A stretch of 64,000 nucleotides of DNA from Ferrimonas senticii DSM 18821 (GTDB lineage Bacteria; Pseudomonadota; Gammaproteobacteria; Enterobacterales; Shewanellaceae), in NCBI RefSeq assembly GCF_000422665.1, contig NZ_AUGM01000011.1, positions 1-64,000 on the forward strand, read 5' to 3'. Below the pieces are notes generated by a model. The model saw only the letters and a program-made list of their open reading frames with translations, was not told where the DNA came from and did not search any database. Made by a program: the position numbers and the translations under genes. Within the stretch, counting starts at the first letter, position 1; every line of letters starts with the position of its first letter. Positions 1 to 9,130 of this stretch are shown piece by piece.

Positions 1-40
1 ACAACTGACAACTGACAACTGACAACTGACAACTGACAAC
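1..40. repeat. Heptanucleotide tandem repeat array 1
   Basis: About 5.7 head-to-tail copies of the 7-mer ACAACTG run from the first base of the window, so the array may extend further left. It ends about 10 bases from the stop codon of the minus-strand gene at 50-1402. The same heptamer recurs at 25701-25752 in the same orientation and the same position relative to a minus-strand stop codon. Because 7 is not a multiple of 3 and the array lies outside any gene, it is not a coding repeat. Confidence 0.95.
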
Positions 41-49
41 AGTTTGGTT

Positions 50-1402
50 TTACATATCTTCCGCTTTCAGTGGTTTGCGTAATTCTGCTCGAACGTTATC
101 CATGCCGGTGTAGAAGTTCTTCATCATCATCAAGCCCATCATCAAGCCGTTCGGGGTGGCTTGCAGCACCTCGCTGTTGTCTTTGGCTGGCTCGAAACCA
201 CCGATGGCGTGCATAAATGCCATCTCTTTGGTCAGCGCGGTGTAAACGTTGCTGTCGTACTTGTTCTTAAAGTACTGCTTGTCCAAACGGCCGCCGAATA
301 CGCTTAGTAGGAAGCGGTATTGCAGGGTGGCGTGTTTGGAGTAAGCCTTGGTGGCCTCAACGCCCATCTTGCCGTTGGCAATTTTCTCTTGGTAGCGACG
401 CAGCGAGAAGCTGTTCACATACAGTTGATCGTGCAGGAATGAGAACGACCCAGAGCCCAGACCCAAGTAATCGTCGCAGTTAACCACGTACTCGTCGAAC
501 GCCTCTTCGGAACTCTTACCGAATGACCAAGAGGTTAACTGTTCGTAGTCGCCACGCAGTTCGTTCAAGATCAGCTCGTAATCACGGCGGATGTCTTGGT
601 TTTGGTTAGCCAGCTGCGCCTTGGTTACCCCTTTGGTGGCGGCGTGGCGTTTGGTCAGATCCGATACCATCAATGGGTAGGTGGTGATCTGGCGTGGGCC
701 TAACTTCTTCAGGGTGGCGATGTCGTTGGCCAACACTTCCGCGGTTTGACCTTCGAAACCGAAGATCATGTCGCAGTTCAGAATTGGGAAGTTTTCTTTG
801 GCGCGGGCCAGCTTCTCAAACACCACTTCCGGCTCGCCAAATTTGGCCAGACGGTCGGTTTTGATCAGGATATCGCGGTCGAAGCTCTGAACCCCGACAG
901 ACAGGCGATCCACCAGACCGTGCAGCTGGGTGAACTCGCCGGAGGTCAGGTGCAGCGGATCCGATTCACAAGAAACCTGTTTGATCGATGGGAACAGGGT
1001 TTTAGCCAGCTCGATGGTGCGTGCCAGCTCATCCACCAAGACGGTGGTGGTGCCGCCGCCAACGTACAACTCGTGGAAGTCGTAACCCAGCGCTTTGGCC
1101 ATGTGCATCTCTTGCCGCAGTGCTTTGAAGTAGGCGCGCGCCTTATCTTCCTTAAACAAGAAGCGATGGAAGGTACAGAAGCTGCACAGGGTGTGGCAGA
1201 ACGGTACGTGGATGTACAGGGTGTAGTTGTGACCTTCCCGTGGTGCTGGGATGGTGTCACAGGCGCGCGTGTCCATGCACAGGTGACGCTTGGTGTAGTG
1301 CTTCATCAGCGACTCCATGCCCCGCAACATCCAGTTAGGGGTGGTGATCTCGGCGGCCTTGTTGATGGCGGCGTTATTGATGGCGCGTTCGGCAATGGAC
1401 AT
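50..1402 (-). CDS. HemN/HutW-like radical SAM protein
   Basis: A 450-residue radical SAM enzyme of the oxygen-independent coproporphyrinogen oxidase (HemN) superfamily. The N-terminal half contains the [4Fe-4S]/SAM signature CX3CX2C within IHVPFCHTLCSFC, followed by a glycine-rich VGGGTTT segment and the LSVGVQSFD motif typical of HemN-like barrels. Within this superfamily HemN makes protoporphyrinogen, HemW carries heme, and ChuW/HutW opens the heme ring anaerobically. The CSFC spacing resembles HutW, but the residues after it (TFHRF) differ from the usual GFF, so the exact activity is uncertain. The gene follows a TonB-dependent receptor on the same strand, which would fit heme or iron use, but the two are separated by a terminator. 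The start is the ATG at 1402; no strong ribosome binding site is seen. Confidence 0.65.
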   Translation of the reverse strand: MSIAERAINNAAINKAAEITTPNWMLRGMESLMKHYTKRHLCMDTRACDTIPAPREGHNYTLYIHVPFCHTLCSFCTFHRFLFKEDKARAYFKALRQEMHMAKALGYDFHELYVGGGTTTVLVDELARTIELAKTLFPSIKQVSCESDPLHLTSGEFTQLHGLVDRLSVGVQSFDRDILIKTDRLAKFGEPEVVFEKLARAKENFPILNCDMIFGFEGQTAEVLANDIATLKKLGPRQITTYPLMVSDLTKRHAATKGVTKAQLANQNQDIRRDYELILNELRGDYEQLTSWSFGKSSEEAFDEYVVNCDDYLGLGSGSFSFLHDQLYVNSFSLRRYQEKIANGKMGVEATKAYSKHATLQYRFLLSVFGGRLDKQYFKNKYDSNVYTALTKEMAFMHAIGGFEPAKDNSEVLQATPNGLMMGLMMMKNFYTGMDNVRAELRKPLKAEDM

Positions 1403-1606
1403 GGTGCGGCTCTCTGTGCTCCCAAAGGGTGAGCGGGTACTTCAAAAGGGGTACTAGCTTAGGGGGTTCGTCCTGCGCAAAACATGGCGTGGATCACTCC
1501 TTGGCCACCGCTTTAGTAATGGATTGGCAAAAGTGCGATCACGGTGGCAACTGCGGTTGTTTTTTTGTTCAGCTCTGGTGCCGGTTGTAGGGATGGCGAT
1601 GGCAGT

Positions 1607-1634
1607 AAAAAGCGGAGCCGAAGCTCCGCTTAAT
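1607..1634 (-). terminator. Rho-independent terminator of the TonB receptor gene
   Basis: On the minus strand, an 8-bp stem AGCGGAGC/GCTCCGCT closes a TTCG tetraloop and runs into a T tract. It lies about 15 bases past the stop codon of the receptor gene. The stretch 1403-1606, between it and the next gene, shows no further gene. Confidence 0.85.
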
Positions 1635-1647
1635 TTAGCCCAATGCT

Positions 1648-4209
1648 TTAGAAACGGTAGGCCACTTCGGCGTAGACGAAGCGTCCCTGTGCCGAATAGG
1701 TCTTGGTGTCGTAGCCCATAAAGGTGGCCGCAGAGAATGGCGGTTCTTCGTCCAAGACGTTGTTGGCACCAACAGTAAAGCGCCAGTGGTTCAGCAGGTA
1801 GCTGGCGTTGAGATCCAAGGTGGTCATCGAATCAATGGTACCGGTAGCGCCAGCATCGACATCGTCGTTAACCTCGCCAATGTAGTTAATCCGTGCCGCG
1901 GCGGCATAGCTGTCTAGCTGCCAATCGACCGCGGCAGTCCAACGCACATCGGGATGTTGGTATTCGCCGTTAAGGTCTTTACGGCTGCCATCGGCGCCGA
2001 TCTCATCGAAGCTAAGGACGTACGTCAGGTTGTAACTGAAGTTAAAGTCACCAGCACCGTTGGTTTTCAATAGGTAGGCGGTATCGAAGTCGATGCCGTC
2101 GGTTTGCTGGCCGCCAAGGTTGATAAAGCTATCGTAGATTTCGATGATCTGCCCCGGGACGCCGTTGACGGTTGGCTCTCGTTTGACGATCGCGGGGTTG
2201 GTGCCATTGTCATCCAATAGCTTTTGGGTATCGGAGGTGATCAAGTTGTCTTGATCGTAGTTCCAGTAATCCACTGACAGTGACCACGCGTCGGTGACTT
2301 CCCAAATCGCGCCAATGTTGTAAGAGGTTGACTCTTCCGGCTGCAGATCCGGGTTACCGGAGAAGATCACCGTGCGCTCTTGGGCACTGCAATCAAACTC
2401 CTCGCCGGTTAGCGGACAACGAGTGTTATCCACCAATCCGGGCGATTCTTGGGTTGAACCTAAACCCAACTGCACCAGCGATGGCGCACGGAACGCTTCA
2501 CCCCAGCTGGCGCGCAGCGCCAGAGTGTCGATAGGTGCCCAGCGCAGCGCGATTTTCGGGCTGGTATTGGTGCCAAAGTCGGAATAGTCCTCATGCCGCA
2601 GCGCCAACTGGGCTTCAAAGGTATCGCCTAATGGCAGTGCCAATTCCGCAAACAGCGAGGTTTGATCGCGCGCGCCGCTGGCTTGCGTGGCTTCGGTGCC
2701 GAAGATCTCCCCCCGTAGGAACAGCTCATCGGGGTTGTCTGCCAGACTCTCTTCGCGGTATTCGAAGCCAACGGCTAACGCGGCGGTACCGAGGCCGTAG
2801 TCGAACAGTTCGCCGCTGATCTTGCCGTCAAAGGCTTTGGTGGTGGATTTGCCATCGCGACTGGTATTCACCGTCACCTGATCCAGTACTTCGGCGGAAT
2901 TGGTGGTGCTAAACGGGTTGAATTCACCGCTGTCGATGGCGGCTTGCAGCGCTGGGGTCCAGACAAAGCCACGAGTACCGTACTCGTTGGAACGGCTGCG
3001 GCTGTAGGTGTAAGCCAGCTGCCAATCCCAATCAAATACGTCGCCTTTAAGGCCCAACACCATCCGCGCGTTATCGGTTTCTACCTCTTTGACGCGGCCT
3101 AGGGTTTCGGTCAGGCGGCGGCGCATGGTGATATCTTCACCGGGGAAGGGGTTGGTGGCAGCGCCACTGACAAATAACGGGTTGTCGGCTGCCATAGTGA
3201 ATTCACCAAACGATGGGCTGGCGGCACCGCGTACCAAGGTGTTGTTATGCTGGTAGGTCAGCTCGGCGAACGCTTCCACCTGTTCGTTGATGTGGTACTG
3301 CTGCATCACCATCAAGCCAACCCGCTCGGTTTCTGGGGTTTGGGTCATAAACGGGGCGTAGTCGTAGCGGCAGAAGGGGCCAACGGTTAGATCGGCGGGG
3401 CAGTTGGGATCTGGGGTCCAGTTACCATCGGAGACAATGGCGCCATCTTCATCGCGGCTAAAGGTGCTGTAAGAGCCTGGGTTACCGGCGGATGAGCGGA
3501 AATCGATGCCGCCACGACCGCTTTGGTTGGCACTTTTGCTGTAGTCGCGATCGGCATACAGGGTCTCATCACGCTGGAAGTAGTCCAGCACCACGGTGGT
3601 ATGGCTGTTATCGCCTTGGGTGCCCCACAGCATGGCCGCGGTAGTCTCTTGACCGCCACCTTCACTGGTGTCGCCGATGCTGGCGGTTACTTCAAAGCCT
3701 TCAAAGTCCTTTTTCAGGATGATGTTGACCACCCCAGCGATGGCATCTGAACCGTAAGTGGCCGAGGCCCCATCTTTGAGAATTTCCACTCGAGCAATGG
3801 CGGCCAGTGGGATTGAGTTGATGTCGACAAAGGCGGTGTCGATCTCTTTGGCAAAGGCTGAGACCGAGATCCGCCGACCATTGAGTAACACCAAAGTGGA
3901 ATCGGCACCGAGGCCCCGCAGCGAGATGGCGCTGCCGCCGTTGCCGGTGTCATCGGAATCGTTACCTTGGGTTGAAAAGGTGCCAGCGCCAGAGACCGGC
4001 AGTTTTGCTAGTAGTTCGGAGACATCTTGGGCGCCGGCGTTGCGAATGTCCTCTTCGCTGATCGCCAGAATGGGTGATGGCCCTTCCATATCGGTACGTT
4101 TGATGTGTGAGCCGGTAACTTCAATGCGTTCAACGTCGTCATTGGCGACAGCAAGGGCAGGCGATAAGGCCAACAGACTGACGGCAGCTGCGATCGGTTT
4201 TAGTTTCAT
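1648..4209 (-). CDS. TonB-dependent outer membrane receptor
   Basis: An 853-residue outer membrane receptor. It has a cleavable signal peptide (about residues 1-22, ending ALAVA), a TonB-box-like segment VERIEVTGS just after it, and a plug domain with LRGLGADSTLVLLNGRR. The long beta-barrel ends in the terminal Phe (VAYRF) used for barrel assembly. Such receptors import scarce ligands (siderophores, heme, vitamin B12, oligosaccharides or peptides) using TonB-ExbBD energy. The VTGSHIKRTD opening and the length match the large family of plug-barrel receptors common in Alteromonadales. The ligand cannot be told from sequence. The gene has its own terminator at 1607-1634. The upstream 200 bases (4210-4406) hold no recognisable operator that I can defend. 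Confidence 0.9.
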   Translation of the reverse strand: MKLKPIAAAVSLLALSPALAVANDDVERIEVTGSHIKRTDMEGPSPILAISEEDIRNAGAQDVSELLAKLPVSGAGTFSTQGNDSDDTGNGGSAISLRGLGADSTLVLLNGRRISVSAFAKEIDTAFVDINSIPLAAIARVEILKDGASATYGSDAIAGVVNIILKKDFEGFEVTASIGDTSEGGGQETTAAMLWGTQGDNSHTTVVLDYFQRDETLYADRDYSKSANQSGRGGIDFRSSAGNPGSYSTFSRDEDGAIVSDGNWTPDPNCPADLTVGPFCRYDYAPFMTQTPETERVGLMVMQQYHINEQVEAFAELTYQHNNTLVRGAASPSFGEFTMAADNPLFVSGAATNPFPGEDITMRRRLTETLGRVKEVETDNARMVLGLKGDVFDWDWQLAYTYSRSRSNEYGTRGFVWTPALQAAIDSGEFNPFSTTNSAEVLDQVTVNTSRDGKSTTKAFDGKISGELFDYGLGTAALAVGFEYREESLADNPDELFLRGEIFGTEATQASGARDQTSLFAELALPLGDTFEAQLALRHEDYSDFGTNTSPKIALRWAPIDTLALRASWGEAFRAPSLVQLGLGSTQESPGLVDNTRCPLTGEEFDCSAQERTVIFSGNPDLQPEESTSYNIGAIWEVTDAWSLSVDYWNYDQDNLITSDTQKLLDDNGTNPAIVKREPTVNGVPGQIIEIYDSFINLGGQQTDGIDFDTAYLLKTNGAGDFNFSYNLTYVLSFDEIGADGSRKDLNGEYQHPDVRWTAAVDWQLDSYAAAARINYIGEVNDDVDAGATGTIDSMTTLDLNASYLLNHWRFTVGANNVLDEEPPFSAATFMGYDTKTYSAQGRFVYAEVAYRF

Positions 4210-4406
4210 TATGTATCCATCCTAGACAAGTAAGGGGTACTGCCACTTTCACCGCGACCCTACTGCAAGCTACTGAGTCGAAAGCGTTATTTTGCTAAGC
4301 CACCATAGCAATCGGCTTTCAATTGGGTGAATTGATACATTGTTAATAACGCCAACTATCGGTGGTTTACCCTGATAGCGACTGGATCTTAGGGGAGCTA
4401 GATACG

Positions 4407-4433
4407 AAAAAGCCCCAACCGGGGTTGGGGCTT
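4407..4433 (-). terminator. Terminator of the first formate dehydrogenase operon
   Basis: A GC-rich stem AGCCCCAACC/GGTTGGGGCT (with loop) is followed by TTTTTCG on the minus strand, about 45 bases past the fdhC stop. An almost identical hairpin ends the second fdh operon at 9643-9673, so the terminator was duplicated with the operon. Confidence 0.9.
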
Positions 4434-4475
4434 GGGTGAGCAAAGATCACCGTGTCAGTCTGCGGTACTCGCGGC

Positions 4476-5447
4476 TTAATCGCGGTACTTCAGTTCGCCT
4501 TTGGCTTTGATTTCGTCGTACCACAGATCGTGGTGCTGGATGGCCCAGTTTTCGTCACAGTAGCCGGAGATCATGCACTCCATGCCGCCTTCGGACATGA
4601 TGGTGGCCATAAAGATATGGACCACCGCAAAGGCGGTTAGGACGATGGCGATGGCGCCGTGGGCAATCAGGGCCAGTAAGCTTAGGGTGCGGCTTGGCTC
4701 GATCAGCTCAGGGAACAGCAGGATCACCCCGGTGGCACTGATCACTGCGCCGCCCAGAGCGAAGGTCCAGAACCACATCTTTTCACCGGCGTTGGCAAAG
4801 CCCGCGTGCGGGTGCTTGCCTTTGAACGGGCCAAAGTTGATGTAGCCACCGACCACCATAAACCAGTCGATGTCGTGCTTGGCTGGGATCTGGTTTTTGG
4901 CCCACTTGATGCTCATCAGCAACCAACCAGCGATAAATGGCAGCGCCATGTAATCGTGGATTGGCTTGGCCAGTGCCGCCATCGGCGCAAATACGGCGGT
5001 GCCCAGCAGCGGCTCGATGATGATCTTGCCGGACAGCAGAGTCAGACCGGTAACGATCAGTAGCAGGCATGGGATAGCGCCCAGCCAGTGGATGAACAGA
5101 TCGAACTTGCTCCAACGGTACACCAGTTTACCGGAGTAGCCGTGGGACAGCTTAGAGATGCCATTTACCGCGATAAATACGATAAAAGCGCCGATCATAC
5201 CGAACAATGCTGCGAAAATGCCGTAAGACAGGTAGTCGTTACGCCAGTCCATCACACGCAGATCGTAGCTGTTGATCGCTTGGGCGGCGAATGGCGCGGT
5301 ACCGGTGGTACGACCGATTTCGCCCTGTTGCAGTGCTTGCCACACCACTTCAGATTCGTTGCCAGAGGCCGCAGGCACGTTGCCGGCGACGGCGAAACCG
5401 GCCAGCAGCAGTGCCGCGACCGCCAGTAACGGTTTTAGCAGTTTCAT
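4476..5447 (-). CDS. fdhC: Formate dehydrogenase gamma subunit (cytochrome b), copy 1
   Basis: A 323-residue membrane subunit that anchors formate dehydrogenase in the inner membrane and passes electrons through b-type hemes to quinone. Residues 1-22 look like a signal peptide (MKLLKPLLAV...). Several hydrophobic segments follow, including FDLFIHWLGAIPCLLL and HGAIAIVLTAFAVVHIFMA, which carry histidines suited to heme ligation. I chose the ATG at 5447 over an upstream in-frame start at 5498 because the second-operon paralogue at 9695-10666 begins with the same MKLLKPLLAV and because GGAGA precedes it. The last gene of its operon, it is separated from fdhB by 216 bases holding a dispersed palindromic repeat, unlike the shorter gap in the second operon. 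Confidence 0.93.
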   Translation of the reverse strand: MKLLKPLLAVAALLLAGFAVAGNVPAASGNESEVVWQALQQGEIGRTTGTAPFAAQAINSYDLRVMDWRNDYLSYGIFAALFGMIGAFIVFIAVNGISKLSHGYSGKLVYRWSKFDLFIHWLGAIPCLLLIVTGLTLLSGKIIIEPLLGTAVFAPMAALAKPIHDYMALPFIAGWLLMSIKWAKNQIPAKHDIDWFMVVGGYINFGPFKGKHPHAGFANAGEKMWFWTFALGGAVISATGVILLFPELIEPSRTLSLLALIAHGAIAIVLTAFAVVHIFMATIMSEGGMECMISGYCDENWAIQHHDLWYDEIKAKGELKYRD

Positions 5448-5542
5448 AGAGATTGTCTCCGAAACATAGGAGCCCAAAGACAACGTCCTTGAGCTCAACT
5501 ATATCAATCGCATTAAATTAAAGAGCGACTAGTGCGTAGGAG

Positions 5543-5626
5543 AAACCGTCCCAATCAAGGCGTTCAACGCAGCTGCTAGTGGGTTCTAACAGTAAGTTGA
5601 ACAACGCAGAGTGGGGCGGTTTAAAC
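5543..5626. repeat. Dispersed ~85-bp palindromic element, copy 1
   Basis: An imperfect palindrome with conserved arms (GTTCAACGCAGCTGCTAGTGG and AGTAAGTTGAACAACGC, each given with its flanks at 5561-5582 and 5591-5606) and outer arms that pair to form a long hairpin. Related copies lie at 31604-31688 and 58671-58755. This copy sits between fdhB and fdhC of the first operon, with its TTTAAACC end toward the fdhB stop codon. It is too short to encode a protein, so it is MITE-like or REP/ERIC-like in character. Confidence 0.85.
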
Positions 5627-5663
5627 CAGCAATAGCGATCAGCTAATTAATAAGATTGATATC

Positions 5664-6239
5664 TCACTTATCCCAACCGGCGTTGTTGTGGCCACGGGCT
5701 ACAACACGCTCACGGAAGATGTCGGATACCATGCCGGCGTCGCCAGCCAGCAGTGCTTTGGTCGAGCACAGCTCGGCGCACATTGGCAGCTTGCCTTCGG
5801 CGATACGGTTCGCACCGTACATCGCTTTCTCTTCTGCTGAGCCCGCTTCGGTGTTTGGACCGCCAGCACAGAAGGTGCACTTGTCCATCTTGCCTTTGGA
5901 GCCGAACGCCGATTTTTTCGGGAATTGCGGTGCGCCAAATGGGCAGGCGTACAAGCAGTAACCGCAACCGATGCAGCGCTCTTTGTCGTGCTGAACGATG
6001 CCATCTTCGGTCTTGCTAAACACGTTAGCAGGACACACCGCCATACATGGGGCGTCATCACAGTGCATACACGCAACAGAGATGGAACGCTCGCCTGGCT
6101 GGCCGTCGTTCAGGGTGATGACGCGACGACGCTGAATGCCCCATTCCAGAGCGGAATCGTTTTCGTTTTTACACGCTACGACACAACCGTTGCACTCGAT
6201 GCAGCGCTTGGAGTCGCACATAAATTTCATCGTTGCCAT
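5664..6239 (-). CDS. fdhB: Formate dehydrogenase beta subunit (4x[4Fe-4S]), copy 1
   Basis: A 191-residue ferredoxin-like electron transfer subunit that carries electrons from the molybdenum/tungsten catalytic subunit to the cytochrome b subunit. Four cysteine clusters are visible: CIECNGCVVAC near residues 14-24, CMHCDDAPCMAVC, CIGCGYCLYAC, and a final set from CTFC to CAELC. This is shorter than FdnH of E. coli because it lacks the C-terminal membrane helix, and resembles the soluble FdhB of Shewanella-type enzymes. Against the second copy (10724-11299) I count 11 substitutions in 191 residues, about 94% identity. It lies 11 bases downstream of fdhA. Confidence 0.95.
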   Translation of the reverse strand: MATMKFMCDSKRCIECNGCVVACKNENDSALEWGIQRRRVITLNDGQPGERSISVACMHCDDAPCMAVCPANVFSKTEDGIVQHDKERCIGCGYCLYACPFGAPQFPKKSAFGSKGKMDKCTFCAGGPNTEAGSAEEKAMYGANRIAEGKLPMCAELCSTKALLAGDAGMVSDIFRERVVARGHNNAGWDK

Positions 6240-6250
6240 GGGCGTTCTCC

Positions 6251-9115
6251 TTAGGCTTTAACGATCTGACACAGGGACGCTTTGGTCTCTTGCATCTGGG
6301 TAACTGGGTCGTAACCGTAGGTCAGGGCGGTGTTACAAGATTCACCAACGGTGTAAGGCTTGCTGCTGATGCCGCCGGACTCTGGGTACACTAGATCCAC
6401 GCCTTCCATTACGCCGGCGAAGTGGAACGGCATCCAAGTCACGCCTGGTTTAACCCGTGGGGTTACCAGTGCTTTGATCTTGATGCGGCCGCCTTCAGCG
6501 CCTTCCAGCCATACGGTGTCGCCATCGCGGATATCGCGATCAGCGGCGTCTGCTGGGTTGATCTCAACGAACATCTCTTGCTGCAGTTCTGCCAGCCATG
6601 GGTTGGAACGAGATTCCTCACCACCACCTTCGTACTCAACCAGACGACCGGAAGTCACCGCCAGTGGGTACTTCTTATCGAGGTTGTCGCTGATCACTTT
6701 GTCCTGCAGCGTCTTGTACAGAGTCGGCAGACGGTGAACGCGCATGTCGTTGTAGGTTGGGTACTGCTTGATCAGATCACGACGCGGGGTGTAGATCGGC
6801 TCGCGGTGTACCGGCATTGGATCTGGGAAGGTCCACACCTTACAACGGGCTTTGGCGTTACCAAATGGGATACAACCGTGCTTCATCGCCACGCGCACGA
6901 TGCCGCCGGAGATATCAGTCTTCCAGTTTTTGCCTTCGGCAGACGCTTTCTCGTCGGCAGTCAGCTCGTCCCACCAACCCAGCTGCTTGAGCATGTCAGC
7001 GGTGAATTCTGGGTAACCGTCTTCAAGCTCGGAACCTTTGGAGAAGGTGCCTTCCGCCAGCAGGTTTTCACCGTTGTGTTCAACGCCGTAACGGGCACGG
7101 AAGTTACCGCCACCGTTCAGTACGTGCTTGGAGGTGTCGTACAGGATGTGAGTACCTGGGTGCTTCTGCTCTGGGGTACCCCAACATGGCCAAGGCAGAC
7201 CGTAGGTTTCACCAGCGAACTCGCTGCCGATGGCAGACAGATCGTCGTTGGAGAATTTGCCCCAGTTCATGGTGTGCGCTTTCAGACGCTCTGGCGACTG
7301 ACCGGTCATGCCGATGGTCCACATGCCGCGGTTGATTTCGCGGGTGATGTCTTCGGCTACAGGCAGGTTGTTAACCACCTTAATGCGCTTGGTCAGTTGC
7401 TCGGCAAAGCCCAGCTTCTTAGCCAGCAGGTACATGATCTCCAGGTCGTTCTTGGATTCGAACAACGGCTGAACCACCTGTTGACGCCACTGCTGGGAGC
7501 GGTTGGTGTTAGACAGTGAGCCTTCCGCTTCAAACTGAGTACAGGCCGGCAGAATGAAGACGTTGTCTTTACGGTGAGACAGTACCGCAGCGATGGTTGG
7601 GTATGGATCAACCACCACAATGGCGTCCATCTTATCCAGTGCTTCGCGTTGATCGCGGCTACGGGTACCGGTGTTGATGGACTGGCCCCAGAAGAAGCTC
7701 ATGCGGATGTTGTCGCGCTGAGTCAGGTTGCTCTTGTCTTCCAGAACACCGTCGTACCAACGGGAACATGGCATGCCCGGAGTGGTCTGCGGTTTCTTAC
7801 CTAGGTATTCACCTTGGTCGAAGCGGCTGTTGACCCAGTTGATGTCCAGATCCCAGACGTGCGCCCAGTGGTTCCAAGCACCGGTAGTCAGGCCGTAGTA
7901 GCCAGGCAGGGTGTCGAACAGCAGACCCAAGTCGGTGGCGCCCTGAACGTTGTCGTGGCCACGCAGAATGTTGGTACCACCACCAGATACGCCCATGTTG
8001 CCCAGTGCCAATTGCAGCAGACAGTAAGCGCGGGTGTTGGCGTTACCAACGGTGTGCTGAGTACCACCCATACACCAAACTACGGTGCCCGGACGGTTTT
8101 CATGCATCAGTTTGGCGGCGGTGTAGATGTCCTCTTCAGACACTTCACAGACGCGAGCGGCTTCAGCCAGTGGCCATTTAGCGGCTTCTTGGCGGATGTC
8201 GTCCATGCCCCAAACGCGGGAATCGATGAAGGTTTGGTCTTGCCAGCCGTTTTCAAAGATTACGTTCAGCATGCCGTAGATAAACGGAATGTCAGTACCT
8301 GGACGAATGCCGACGTGGTGATCCGCGTGCGCGGCAGTGCGCGAGAAACGTGGGTCAATCACGATCATCTTGGCGCCACGCTCTTTGGCGGTCAGAACGT
8401 GCTGCATCGCCACTGGGTGCGCTTCGGCTGGGTTGGAACCAATGAAGAACATCGCTTTGGCATTGCGCATGTCGTTCATTGAGTTGGTCATCGCGCCGTA
8501 ACCCCAGGTGTTGGCTACGCCAGCCACGGTGGTGGAGTGACAGATACGGGCAGAGTGGTCGATGTTGTTGGTGCCCCACATCGCCGCAAACTTACGGTAC
8601 AGGTAACAGCCTTCGTTAGAGAACTTGGCGCTGCCCATAAAGTAGATGGAATCTGGGCCAGACTCTTCGCGGATCTGCAGCATCAGATCGCCAACTTGGT
8701 TGATGGCGTCATCCCAGCTCAGTTTCTTCCACTTACCGCCTTCCAGCTTCATCGGGTATTTGATGCGCTTGATGGAGTGACCATGCTCACGTAGGCCGGC
8801 ACCTTTTGCACAGTGGCCGCCACGGTTGATTGGGTGATCGAACGCTGGCTCTTGGCCGGTCCACACGCCATTTTGTACTTCAGCATAGAGGCCACAACCT
8901 ACCGCACAGCCGGAACAAATGGTGCGCTTGATTTCGGTTGGGGTGTTTGGGTCAACCTGGGCGGTTGCCGCTTCTGCTTTGCGGATCATGCCGGTACCCA
9001 GCATTGATGCCGCCGCAATACCACCGGTGGTTACACCAGCGTTTTTCAAAAACTGACGGCGGTTCAGGCCTAGGCCTGTCGCAGGCACCAAGGTGCTGGT
9101 TTTAGTCAATTTCAT
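6251..9115 (-). CDS. fdhA: Formate dehydrogenase catalytic alpha subunit, copy 1 (Cys type)
   Basis: A 954-residue molybdopterin oxidoreductase that oxidises formate to CO2. A twin-arginine signal (NRRQFLK, arginines 19-20) directs the folded enzyme to the periplasm. An N-terminal [4Fe-4S] site uses Cys67, Cys70, Cys74 and Cys102. The metal ligand is Cys192 in SARICHSTTVAG, followed by His193, where E. coli FdnG and FdhF have selenocysteine; there is no in-frame TGA. The rest matches the bis-MGD-binding fold, including GWWDELTADE-like and late FAGVMEG regions. It is the first large gene of the operon, 15 bases downstream of the small Tat protein. Copy 2 at 11312-14176 has the same length and is very similar throughout. 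Confidence 0.96.
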   Translation of the reverse strand: MKLTKTSTLVPATGLGLNRRQFLKNAGVTTGGIAAASMLGTGMIRKAEAATAQVDPNTPTEIKRTICSGCAVGCGLYAEVQNGVWTGQEPAFDHPINRGGHCAKGAGLREHGHSIKRIKYPMKLEGGKWKKLSWDDAINQVGDLMLQIREESGPDSIYFMGSAKFSNEGCYLYRKFAAMWGTNNIDHSARICHSTTVAGVANTWGYGAMTNSMNDMRNAKAMFFIGSNPAEAHPVAMQHVLTAKERGAKMIVIDPRFSRTAAHADHHVGIRPGTDIPFIYGMLNVIFENGWQDQTFIDSRVWGMDDIRQEAAKWPLAEAARVCEVSEEDIYTAAKLMHENRPGTVVWCMGGTQHTVGNANTRAYCLLQLALGNMGVSGGGTNILRGHDNVQGATDLGLLFDTLPGYYGLTTGAWNHWAHVWDLDINWVNSRFDQGEYLGKKPQTTPGMPCSRWYDGVLEDKSNLTQRDNIRMSFFWGQSINTGTRSRDQREALDKMDAIVVVDPYPTIAAVLSHRKDNVFILPACTQFEAEGSLSNTNRSQQWRQQVVQPLFESKNDLEIMYLLAKKLGFAEQLTKRIKVVNNLPVAEDITREINRGMWTIGMTGQSPERLKAHTMNWGKFSNDDLSAIGSEFAGETYGLPWPCWGTPEQKHPGTHILYDTSKHVLNGGGNFRARYGVEHNGENLLAEGTFSKGSELEDGYPEFTADMLKQLGWWDELTADEKASAEGKNWKTDISGGIVRVAMKHGCIPFGNAKARCKVWTFPDPMPVHREPIYTPRRDLIKQYPTYNDMRVHRLPTLYKTLQDKVISDNLDKKYPLAVTSGRLVEYEGGGEESRSNPWLAELQQEMFVEINPADAADRDIRDGDTVWLEGAEGGRIKIKALVTPRVKPGVTWMPFHFAGVMEGVDLVYPESGGISSKPYTVGESCNTALTYGYDPVTQMQETKASLCQIVKA

Positions 9116-9130
9116 GTTGGGATCCTTGAG

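Noticed and set aside
746-1432. 228-codon plus-strand frame antisense to the radical SAM gene
   Set aside because: No start signal; the radical SAM frame has full family motifs.
4210-4406. Possible Fur box upstream of the TonB receptor
   Set aside because: AT-rich patches are present, but no stretch fits the 19-bp Fur consensus well enough to report.
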